Shown: positions 41,652 through 49,426 of the stretch, one piece after another
Numbering within the stretch: position 1 is the first letter of the stretch
How the letters are laid out: every line of letters starts with the position of its first letter
Source: Anaerocolumna jejuensis DSM 15929
GTDB lineage: Bacteria > Bacillota > Clostridia > Lachnospirales > Lachnospiraceae
Direction: 5' to 3'
NCBI RefSeq assembly: GCF_900142215.1
Contig: NZ_FRAC01000009.1
Span: forward strand, 124,001-188,000
DNA: 64,000 nucleotides
Program-made: the position numbers and the translations under genes
Notes under the pieces: generated by a model
What the model saw: the letters and a program-made list of their open reading frames with translations, nothing else
What the model was told of the DNA's origin: nothing
Database searches by the model: none

Positions 41652-43730
41652 TCAAATACGAGCATTCAAGCAATCCTTATATTCAGCTTCGACAGATGCC
41701 TGATAGATATCACAGGCGATTCCGTCCTTAAACTCGGGCCAAATCTCCAGATAACATTCTGCCTTTTCTTTCAAAGCCTGGATTTCAACCTGAAGCTTTT
41801 CCGGGAAGCCATAGCGTTTTAATCCGATTTCCCAGGTCTGGCCGGTATAGAACCAGTCATCCTCCCATTCACCTTTGACATAAAGCTTCGCACTGTCACC
41901 TCCGAAATCTATCCGCAGGAAGCAGTCTTCTATATCAGAAGGATACTGTATTGTAAACTCATAGACCTTTATGCCCGCAGCCTCCCGTATTAAAGTATAT
42001 TCAACCCTGCCGGAAGGCCTGTCAGAGAGTTTCTCATATACCGAAAAGCCCTTTTCTTCCCCTGTATAGCGGTAACCGGCAGGAGGGGCGGAAAGCCTTG
42101 GATACGCTTTTACCTGGTGTGTACTGCGGCTGAGAATGGCATGCCCTGTGTCAGTCTCTATAACATTTCCGCAGGTAATCAGAAGATATTCCCTATCCCC
42201 TTCTACCTTCCAGGCATTAAGGGCCTCTTCCCTTGTTATGGTAAGTATTTCTGCCTTATCCGGTTTTTTTACCCATTGATAGTCAGGAGCAGTGTCTGTA
42301 TAAAACACATAGGTATCCTTTTCCCCGTTATGCAGGACACACAGCGGTGTTGCCATGGCAGACTTAAGCATTCCATCTCCCACCGGCATATAAAATGGCA
42401 GAAAGAAAAAGTCACCATTTTTGATATCTCTTGCCGGAAAGGTGATAACCTCACTGTCCAGCTCAACCTTTAAAACCTCAGACAAATGCTCCGCCATGGT
42501 ATACCTTCTCTGATAATTATTCACAAAGAGATACCCACTGTTATCTTTCCTGCGCACGGAGGTCCTTAAATCCTTCAGATTATTCTGGTACAAGGGATTA
42601 CTCTCCGGTATAAAGGGTTCCATTTCGCAGAAAGAGCTTCCAAAATCACGAAGGAACATTGCCAGCAGCTTAATTTCCTTTAAAGTTTCCGACATCTGCC
42701 CGTACTCTCTGATGGGTGCCGCAAAATCATAGCTGTAAACCGGAAGGTCATTGGGGTACCCTGTTTCTCTGGATTCCTGAAGTGTTGTTCTTTTTCCCTT
42801 TGGATTGGTACCGCCGTGATACATATAGTACCCAAGGAGATTTACCCCGCAGCCCAGCTTAACCATAGACATGGCACCAATATCCTTCGGATGGGCTACC
42901 GGCCTTCTGTGGCGGGTGACCTGCAGCCCTCCGCCAAGCTCTGCGGTAAGAAAAGGGAATTTATGAATGTCAAAGGTAATTCCGGCACCAAAACCATAAT
43001 CACTTCCGATATTATGGTCATTTCTTTCCTCCGTAAACACATAATTCCCACTTGGTTCAATCTCCGTAAGCCTTTGATCCCAGGGTGCTTCGCAATAACC
43101 TCCCATTACCGGCAAAAGTCCCCCCGTAACGGCTCCGCCCCAGCCTGTGGCCGTATAATAAGGCACCAAAAATCCAGCTTCCTTTGCCAGTCCGGTAAGG
43201 CATCTCATATGCTCTTCTCCAGCTTCTCCCTGGAGCCCTCCGCAATGACCGTATTCATTTTCTATCTGTATGCCGATGATAGGGCCGTTATCCTTATAAA
43301 GCAGTCCTTCCACCTCTTCGGCCAGCTTCTTGTAATAGCGCTTTACCTCTGCAAAATATTCCTCGTTATTTGACCTGATTTCAAAGCTTTTCTTTAACAG
43401 CCAGTCCGGTAAGCCGCCGTTTCTGACTTCTCCATGGCACCAGGGACCGATTCTTAGAAACATTGTCAGCCCGGTTTCCTTTACCAGCTCTGTAAAAGCT
43501 CTTAAGTCTCTCACTCCGCTAAAATCATATTCCCCCTCCACTTCTTCATGATGAATCCAGAATGCATAGGCAGATACCGTCTCTATTCCTCCGGCCTTCA
43601 TCTTGTAAAGGGATTCCTTCCAGTATTCCTTCGGATACCGGCTGTAATGGAATTCTCCCATCATGGGAAACCATGGCTTTCCGTTCTTTGTCATGTATTT
43701 TGGGGTGAACCCATACTCGATTTTGCTCAT
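41652..43730 (-). CDS. GH35-type beta-galactosidase
   Basis: This 692-residue protein without signal peptide is an intracellular glycosidase of the GH35 type. The N-terminal barrel shows MGEFHYSRYPKEYWKESLYK, IETVSAYAFWIHHE, RIGPWCHGEVRNGGLPDWLL and the acid/base motif IIGIQIENEYGHCGG (Glu of ENEYG); the nucleophile is probably the Glu of FLTAELGGG. The C-terminal half (about 400-692) is made of beta-sandwich domains. AGGAGG precedes ATG 43730. It is the last gene of the LacI-permease-permease-binding protein cluster and so should cleave the imported oligosaccharide, probably a beta-galactoside. Confidence 0.9.
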   Translation of the reverse strand: MSKIEYGFTPKYMTKNGKPWFPMMGEFHYSRYPKEYWKESLYKMKAGGIETVSAYAFWIHHEEVEGEYDFSGVRDLRAFTELVKETGLTMFLRIGPWCHGEVRNGGLPDWLLKKSFEIRSNNEEYFAEVKRYYKKLAEEVEGLLYKDNGPIIGIQIENEYGHCGGLQGEAGEEHMRCLTGLAKEAGFLVPYYTATGWGGAVTGGLLPVMGGYCEAPWDQRLTEIEPSGNYVFTEERNDHNIGSDYGFGAGITFDIHKFPFLTAELGGGLQVTRHRRPVAHPKDIGAMSMVKLGCGVNLLGYYMYHGGTNPKGKRTTLQESRETGYPNDLPVYSYDFAAPIREYGQMSETLKEIKLLAMFLRDFGSSFCEMEPFIPESNPLYQNNLKDLRTSVRRKDNSGYLFVNNYQRRYTMAEHLSEVLKVELDSEVITFPARDIKNGDFFFLPFYMPVGDGMLKSAMATPLCVLHNGEKDTYVFYTDTAPDYQWVKKPDKAEILTITREEALNAWKVEGDREYLLITCGNVIETDTGHAILSRSTHQVKAYPRLSAPPAGYRYTGEEKGFSVYEKLSDRPSGRVEYTLIREAAGIKVYEFTIQYPSDIEDCFLRIDFGGDSAKLYVKGEWEDDWFYTGQTWEIGLKRYGFPEKLQVEIQALKEKAECYLEIWPEFKDGIACDIYQASVEAEYKDCLNARI

Positions 43731-43872
43731 TTCTTATTCCTCCTGTAGGTCTTATTCCTGTCTGGTCAATTTCAATCTGCATATCTTTCCGAATACCGAA
43801 GGTGATACAATTATTATACCTATTCTCAGGCTGTCTTCTTCTGTTCTATACCGGGCAGCTGATAGCAGCAAT

Positions 43873-43896
43873 GGGGACTGAAAAAGTACAGTCCCC
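43873..43896 (-). terminator. Intercistronic hairpin between binding-protein and GH35 genes
   Basis: GGGGACTG pairs with CAGTCCCC around an 8-nt loop that contains the T-run itself. No T-run follows, so it more likely stabilises the 3' end of the binding-protein message than stops transcription fully. Confidence 0.5.
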
Positions 43897-43917
43897 ATTA
43901 TTCCTAAAGCAGCCTCT

Positions 43918-45480
43918 TTATTTGCCGGCAGAATAGGTCTCAGCCTGCTTCTTTATTTCATCATATACCGCCTGGATTCCGGCATCCTCAAGCTGCTTGC
44001 GCAGTTCTGCCACAGCTTTATCCACATCTCCTGCCATTCCAAGGATAAGGGGAGTATAATACTGATCCAATACTGTCTCAATGGCCGCTGCCTGTGAGCT
44101 TACATTTGCGTTATTAAAGGTAAACCCGTCATAAATATGCTCCGGTTTGATACTGGCATTCCAGGAATCCTTGATTGCCTGAACTTTCTTATCCACATCG
44201 TCAGGATTTGCTTTGAACTCCGTACGTTTGATGTTCATATTAACCCAGCCCCAGTTACAGTTGGCATCCACCCCATAATTGGATTCATCTAAAACACTGT
44301 ACTGGTTGTTATCTTCCGTTTTCCAGTGAGTACCTTCAATTCCAAGGGAAGTTAAATCCTGGATATCCGGATTGGTATAGAATTCATTTAAAACCATCAT
44401 GGCACGTTCTTTGTTCTTACTTGCGGCATTGATAGCCATACCGTTATTGATATAAGCATTTACAGCCTTTGCAACCTTTGGTGATGTATCATAAATCTGG
44501 CATTTCCAGTCGGGATGCTCTTTGTTGGCCTGATCCACATAAGTCTCGGTAGTGCCGATGTTCCAGATCAAGGAAGCTGCTGTTCCGTTCAGGAAGCCAT
44601 CCTGCCTTTCTTCTGTTGTTGCCAGGGAATCTGCAGACCAGTAGCCCTTATCGAATAATTCCTTTGCCAGCTTGCAGTATTCGGTAAAGCCATCCCAGTC
44701 AAGAGCATAGGTAATTGTCTTATCCCCGGAATTAAGGGTATTATACAGAAAAAGCTCTTTGGTAGAGGTTCCGCTTACCGTGTCCATCCCTTTATCCAAT
44801 AAATACTGGTAGTAAAGCCCTCCTGCCTGTGTTCCCAAAGGTGAAATCCCCGACTCCTTTGATGCAACATCTCCAAAAAACTGAATCAGCTGATCAAAGC
44901 TTGTAATATCGCTGTATCCGTATTTTGCAAGTAAATCACCCCGAAGCCCTACTACATTGTTACCGAATTCGTTCTGATAATTAGGTACCATATAAATACT
45001 TCCGTCAATGGCAGCCTGATTCCAGGCCACTTCCGGAACCGCCTTCAGGATATCCGGTGCATAGGTATTCAGGAAATCCTTTGTAAGGGCATAGAAGCCT
45101 CCCATTGCAACTGTATTTTCATAATGTCCCCAGCCGGCAGCTGTAAAAATCAAGTCAAAATCTTCACCACCGGAAAATAACAGGGAGTATTTCTTGTCAT
45201 GCTCGCTCCAGGAAAGGAAATCAACCTCAACGGTTGCATTGACCTTTTCTTTCAATATTTTGTTGACCTCTGCATATACCTTGTCAAAATCCGGTGTTCG
45301 CTCGCCTAAAAGATACATTTTCAAAGTTACCGGTTCAGAAATATCAACCCGATTTAATGTCTTTCCTTCTGCCGATACCCGCTTTTCTTTTCCCTCCGTT
45401 TTCTTATCCTGGCTGCAGCCTGTAAACATCGCAGCTATCAAAGTCAATACCATGATAATGGAAAAAATTCTTTTTTTCAT
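43918..45480 (-). CDS. Sugar ABC transporter, lipoprotein solute-binding protein (DUF3502 type)
   Basis: This 520-residue lipoprotein is the extracellular binding subunit of an LplABC/YtcQ-type importer. The signal peptide MKKRIFSIIMVLTLIAAMFT is followed by the lipobox residues GC, with the acylated Cys. The mature part is a two-lobed type-1 solute-binding protein (VTLKMYLLGERTPDFDKVYA, FDLIFTAAGWGHYE, WNQAAIDGSIYMVPN) with the DUF3502-type C-terminus. It follows two permease genes in the same orientation and precedes the GH35 gene. A 14-bp hairpin lies in front of its ribosome site. The ligand is inferred to be an oligosaccharide cleaved by the GH35 enzyme. Confidence 0.93.
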   Translation of the reverse strand: MKKRIFSIIMVLTLIAAMFTGCSQDKKTEGKEKRVSAEGKTLNRVDISEPVTLKMYLLGERTPDFDKVYAEVNKILKEKVNATVEVDFLSWSEHDKKYSLLFSGGEDFDLIFTAAGWGHYENTVAMGGFYALTKDFLNTYAPDILKAVPEVAWNQAAIDGSIYMVPNYQNEFGNNVVGLRGDLLAKYGYSDITSFDQLIQFFGDVASKESGISPLGTQAGGLYYQYLLDKGMDTVSGTSTKELFLYNTLNSGDKTITYALDWDGFTEYCKLAKELFDKGYWSADSLATTEERQDGFLNGTAASLIWNIGTTETYVDQANKEHPDWKCQIYDTSPKVAKAVNAYINNGMAINAASKNKERAMMVLNEFYTNPDIQDLTSLGIEGTHWKTEDNNQYSVLDESNYGVDANCNWGWVNMNIKRTEFKANPDDVDKKVQAIKDSWNASIKPEHIYDGFTFNNANVSSQAAAIETVLDQYYTPLILGMAGDVDKAVAELRKQLEDAGIQAVYDEIKKQAETYSAGK

Positions 45481-45493
45481 AAAATCCCCTTTC

Positions 45494-45524
45494 TTTCATA
45501 TCAAATCTTTGATTTGATATGAAA
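45494..45524 (-). terminator. Intercistronic hairpin before the binding-protein gene
   Basis: A perfect 14-bp stem (TTTCATATCAAATC with its complement) has a 3-nt loop and ends just before the ribosome site. A second, weaker stem-loop lies at 45567-45612. Such hairpins commonly set a higher level of the binding protein than of the permeases. Confidence 0.5.
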
Positions 45525-45613
45525 ACTACATCTACATTATATATTTTCATTTCTTAGCTTTATTTAAATCCATCAGGATTCTACGAGCTCTATAGAACCT
45601 TTTGGATTTATTT

Positions 45614-46546
45614 CTACCCCTTTACCGCACCGATGGTGATTCCCTGTACAAAATATCTCTGAACAAAGGGATATAACAGGATAATCGGTCCGGTTACTAC
45701 AACGGTAAGTGCCATTTTCAGAGACTGGGTCGGCATGGACATGGCAGATACGGCAGCGCTGCTTCCGCCTCCCGTGGTTTCCAGAATACGTTTATAAGCC
45801 TCGATGTTATTGACCTGATTATATAAAAAATACTGAAGAGGATGCATGGTCTTCTTTCCAATAAAGAGCATGGCATTATACCAGTCATTCCAGTAAGCCA
45901 GAGCAATAAAGAGCCCCACGGTAGCCATTGCAGGCTTTAGCAGGGGCATAACCACCTTCACAAGGGTACCGAATTCGCCGCAGCCGTCTATCTTGGCCGC
46001 ATCAATCAGGGAATCCGGTATTCCCATAATATAACTCTTCATTATCAGCAGGTTATAAACACTAAACAGCAATGGCAGCAAAAGCGCCAGGTAATTATCC
46101 TTCAAATTCAGATATCTGGTCATCAATATAAAGTAAGGTACCAGCCCGCCGTTAAACAGTGTGGTAAAATAGAAGAAAAATGAGAACTTGTTCCTCCATT
46201 CAAATTCCTTTCTGGACAGTACGTAGGCTGTCATGGTCTGAAAAAATAATCCGGTTACCGTACCCACTATGGTCAGCAGGATTGTAACGCCGTAAGCCCT
46301 TAGTATTACTCCCGGCTCTTTAAATACTGTGTTATAAGCCGCCATGGTAAGCCCTTGAGGCAATATGGAGAAGCCATTTGCTTTGATTGCTTCTTCCGAT
46401 GAAAAGGAAGCAGATATGACCATGATAAAAGGTATCAGGCAGAATAAAGCTACCATACCATTGATAAAATAGGCAAGAAAAGCAAGTATCCTGGAATCCC
46501 AGCCTTTTGTAATTCCCTTAGAATAGGTCGCTGTATTTTCATTCAT
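45614..46546 (-). CDS. Sugar ABC transporter permease, LplC/YtcP type
   Basis: The 310-residue protein has six membrane helices of the MalG-like permease family. It shows the start RILAFLAYFINGMVALFCLI, the EAA loop SLIDAAKIDGCGEFGTLVKV and the ending PFVQRYFVQGITIGAVKG that is typical of LplC/YtcP proteins. AGGAGG precedes ATG 46546. It follows the LplB-type permease by 12 bp and forms with it the membrane channel of the importer. No ATPase gene is in the cluster, as usual for this group, which shares an MsmK-type ATPase encoded elsewhere. Confidence 0.94.
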   Translation of the reverse strand: MNENTATYSKGITKGWDSRILAFLAYFINGMVALFCLIPFIMVISASFSSEEAIKANGFSILPQGLTMAAYNTVFKEPGVILRAYGVTILLTIVGTVTGLFFQTMTAYVLSRKEFEWRNKFSFFFYFTTLFNGGLVPYFILMTRYLNLKDNYLALLLPLLFSVYNLLIMKSYIMGIPDSLIDAAKIDGCGEFGTLVKVVMPLLKPAMATVGLFIALAYWNDWYNAMLFIGKKTMHPLQYFLYNQVNNIEAYKRILETTGGGSSAAVSAMSMPTQSLKMALTVVVTGPIILLYPFVQRYFVQGITIGAVKG

Positions 46547-46558
46547 GTTCTGTCCCTC

Positions 46559-47479
46559 CTAGAATAAGCTGTAATCTTTGTTGTAACAGCTTACAAGCTT
46601 ATTTACCAACAAGATTGTCACGAAGCATAAGATCGACTGGTAAAAACCGGAGGCTGCTGCCATACCGAAATCATTGTTCGTAATTAATGCGCGGAAAGTA
46701 AGTGTATCGATAACATCCGTATATTTATAAAGCACTCCGTTCTTCCCGACTAAGTTGTAGAACATATCGAAGTTTCCACGGAAAATACCTCCCACCGACA
46801 AGAGCAATAAAATAATGACTGTGGGCATCATAAGAGGTATGGTAATCTTAAAAATCCGCTGGAATACATTGGCTCCGTCAATGGAGGCAGCCTCATAGAT
46901 AGAGGTATCGATTCCCATGATTGCCGCCAGGTACATTACCGAGCCGTAGCCGACACTCTTCCAAGCATTAAACAAGGTCAGGATAATGGGCCACAGATAT
47001 CCATTGGAATAAAAATTAATCTTCGCGCCGCCCATTTTCTCAAGAATGCCGTTGATAAAACCAAAGTCATAACTTAACAGGTTAAATGCAATAACGGATA
47101 CAATAACCCAGGATATAAAATACGGCAGGAACATGAAGGATTGTAACAGCTTTTTGAAATGCCTGTTTCTCATTTCCGTTAAAAGTATTGCAACAGCCAT
47201 CTGAAGGACTGTATTAAAAACGATAAAGCACAGATTGTACAGCACCGTATTCCTGGTTACCAGAAAAGCCTGTCCTGATTTGAAGAAGAACTCAAAATTC
47301 TTCAGCCCATTCCACGGACTGTTAAAAATTCCGCCTGCATATGTATATTTTTTAAAAGCCATAACGATTCCCGCCATGGGTATGTAGCTAAATACTAACG
47401 TATAGATTACCGCCGGAAGTATCATAAGTAAAAATACACGATATTTCTTCAGCTTATATAAAAAACCTTTCTTATTCAA
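46559..47479 (-). CDS. Sugar ABC transporter permease, LplB/UgpA type
   Basis: The 306-residue protein is the MalF-like partner of the importer: start KYRVFLLMILPAVIYTLVFS, the central FNPW-type segment GIFNSPWNGLKNFEFFF and the EAA loop SIYEAASIDGANVFQRIFKI; it ends in the FGMAAASGFYQSILCFVTIL helix. Six helices are expected. It starts at TTG 47479, eight bases after GGAGG. It is the first transport gene after the LacI regulator and probably shares its transcript. Confidence 0.94.
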   Translation of the reverse strand: MNKKGFLYKLKKYRVFLLMILPAVIYTLVFSYIPMAGIVMAFKKYTYAGGIFNSPWNGLKNFEFFFKSGQAFLVTRNTVLYNLCFIVFNTVLQMAVAILLTEMRNRHFKKLLQSFMFLPYFISWVIVSVIAFNLLSYDFGFINGILEKMGGAKINFYSNGYLWPIILTLFNAWKSVGYGSVMYLAAIMGIDTSIYEAASIDGANVFQRIFKITIPLMMPTVIILLLLSVGGIFRGNFDMFYNLVGKNGVLYKYTDVIDTLTFRALITNNDFGMAAASGFYQSILCFVTILLVNKLVSCYNKDYSLF

Positions 47480-47511
47480 AACCCATACCTCCAGTCAATT
47501 GTCCTGTCTTC

Positions 47512-48552
47512 TTATTGTGTTGAGCGTCTTAGATGAATTTCGTAATCCAGTATTGTCTTATGGGTACTTATATCTCCGTTTATTATCTCAATCAAACGCT
47601 TTCCGGCAACATTCCCCAGTTCCTCCACATCTATCCCGATAGCAGTTACAGGCGGATTATTCGTCTCCAAATGCACACTATCGTAAAAGGAGGCCACCTT
47701 CATGTCTCCCGGCACCGAGTATCCTTCTTCCCGGAGCAGGGACAGAACCTTTGCACAGATGACATCATCGGTGCATACGATGCATTCAGTCTGCTTCTTC
47801 AACAGGTATCGGACTGCCTGTTCAATAAATACCGGACTGTCACAGTCCGAAAATACCATATCCTGCTCAATATCAACTCCGCGGTTTTTCAGTGCATTAT
47901 AATATCCTTCACAACGGGAACGGTTTACAATGTGCTTTTTGTCACCTGCAATTAAAGCAATTCTTCCGACGCCGTCTGCCAGCAGCAAAGAGACTAATTT
48001 CTCACAGGCCTCCCTATGGTTATTATCCACCTGGACAACCGTATCATCTTCACTGGAGCCGACCAGCACAAAGGGAATCCCCTTCTGTTTCAGATATTCT
48101 GTTGCAATATCATTGGTAAAGTTTCTGGTAAGTATCATGCCGTCCACTTTATTGTGGTCTACGATTCTTTTTAACAGGTTAATATCCGTTTCCTTTACGG
48201 TAGTCACTACCACATCATAGTCCATGGCAGCAGCTACTTCGCATACTCCTAAAAGACATACCTGGAAGAAAGGTGTACTGCTTAAATTGGCATCCGCCGG
48301 AAAAGCAACTCCGATATTATAGGTTTTTGAATTAGCCAGGCCCTTTGCAATGGAGCTGGGTTTATAATTATATTTTTCAATACACTCAATGACCCGCTGT
48401 ACGGTGTCCTTGCCGATTCTGCCTTTCCCAGAAATAGCCCTGGAGACGGTAGTCTTGGAAACCCCCAGCTCTTCCGCTATATCAGCTATGGTTAATTTAC
48501 TGCCGGAAAGTAAATCCTTATTTTCTTTTTCCTCTTGATTTTGCACTTGCAT
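47512..48552 (-). CDS. LacI-family transcriptional regulator
   Basis: The 346-residue protein has a LacI helix-turn-helix with hinge helix (LTIADIAEELGVSKTTVSRA, then YNYKPSSIAKGLA) and a periplasmic-binding-protein-like sensor domain (YNIGVAFPAD, DGMILTRNFTNDIA, VDNNHREACEKLVSLLLADG, AIGIDVEELGNVA). I used ATG 48552, six bases after GGAGGAGG; the frame is open for 37 more codons but without ribosome site. It begins the cluster of two permeases, binding protein and GH35 enzyme and should control it in response to the imported sugar. Paired TTGCGCAW sites upstream are candidate operators. Confidence 0.94.
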   Translation of the reverse strand: MQVQNQEEKENKDLLSGSKLTIADIAEELGVSKTTVSRAISGKGRIGKDTVQRVIECIEKYNYKPSSIAKGLANSKTYNIGVAFPADANLSSTPFFQVCLLGVCEVAAAMDYDVVVTTVKETDINLLKRIVDHNKVDGMILTRNFTNDIATEYLKQKGIPFVLVGSSEDDTVVQVDNNHREACEKLVSLLLADGVGRIALIAGDKKHIVNRSRCEGYYNALKNRGVDIEQDMVFSDCDSPVFIEQAVRYLLKKQTECIVCTDDVICAKVLSLLREEGYSVPGDMKVASFYDSVHLETNNPPVTAIGIDVEELGNVAGKRLIEIINGDISTHKTILDYEIHLRRSTQ

Positions 48553-49120
48553 TTGCCCTCCTCCGACGTTTTGCTCAATCGGTTGTTCATTTTTAATTAT
48601 ATCAGATGCTTCTCTTATTTCAATTGTCATTATATTATATAAATTATCTATATTTTTATGCATATTGCATAATTTTATTGTATTTTTATGCGCAATTATT
48701 GTTGCGCATTACTAGTATTATGCTTTGGTTGTTTTTCACTTATAATTTTTTTATAATTAATTATTTAATTTTTTAATTTCAGAATAATAAAAACTTATGG
48801 CTCGCTCATAGTTTGCGCATAAATTGCGCAATTATATATTATAAACTGTACTTTGATTATATTGCTCTAGCTTTCAAGATATATTGAAGTTAGAAACTGT
48901 CAACTTTTAAAAAAATCGGGATAATAAGATTCAAGATTCATTTAAAGGAAATCCAGGAAAACAAGATGCTGGTTAAGGTTCTCGTCAGCCCGGAAATTAA
49001 AGAACGCATCCTTTTATATAATTTGGTATATCGGGCGCTAGAATAACAGTTAAACAGAATTCAGCCCAGGTACTTTCAGTATAAACCGTACCTTAGCTGA
49101 GGGAAGGGAATGTGAGCTGT
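48553..49120. other. Intergenic region with LacI candidate operators and decayed sequence
   Basis: The first 300 bp are AT-rich and hold the TTGCGCAW sites listed separately. A 26-codon plus-strand ORF at 48966-49046 (MLVKVLVSPEIKERILLY and so on) is open further upstream; it may be the tail of a lost gene, possibly a TetR-like regulator, but this is weak. A DinB-like remnant adjoins on the right. Confidence 0.4.
48688..48831 (-). promoter_or_regulatory. Two pairs of TTGCGCAW sites upstream of lacI-type gene
   Basis: ATGCGCAA (48688-48695) and TTGCGCAT (48702-48709) form an 8-6-8 palindrome; TTGCGCAT (48813-48820) and TTGCGCAA (48824-48831) form a second pair 11 bp apart. LacI regulators bind such palindromes with a central CG; looping between the pairs is possible. 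Confidence 0.6.
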
Positions 49121-49426
49121 TTACTCATAAAGTCCTTCGGTGGATTTCCCACTTGTACCACTTGTACCGATAACTCGCGGCCAGTTATTGGTTTCAATTA
49201 TCCTTGTAGCATTTATATTACCTAAATGAGCATAAAAATGGCGGAATTGTGTAAGAATCAAGCCCAATCGGTTGGATTTACAGCCTGATGGAATATCATA
49301 TAGCATTTCGTCAGTTAGTGTATTTAGATAGTTCATGATTTTCACCTTAAGGCTCTCAAGATATTGTAATAATTCATGTCTTGAGAGCGTTTTTTCGCTT
49401 TCAATGTCTAAAGAATTTAAGTATGG
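49121..49426 (-). pseudogene. 5'-truncated DinB-like protein remnant
   Basis: Starting directly after the stop codon of the GTPase-nuclease gene, and in the same reading frame, 101 codons stay open to TGA-free TAA at 49121. The translation (ELLQYLESLKVKIMNYLNTL, TDEMLYDIPSGC, LILTQFRHFYAHLGNINATR, SGKSTEGLYE) resembles the C-terminal half of DinB/YfiT-type four-helix proteins with the His of the metal site in FRHFYAHLGN. The N-terminal half is missing. An internal ATG at 49336 with AAGGTG could still start a 71-residue product. A deletion probably joined the two genes. Confidence 0.5.

Noticed and set aside
49349..49385. Plus-strand terminator (GCTCTCAAGA with TCTTGAGAGC, then TTTTTT)
   Set aside because: The hairpin lies inside the coding frame of the DinB-like remnant and there is no plus-strand gene to end here.
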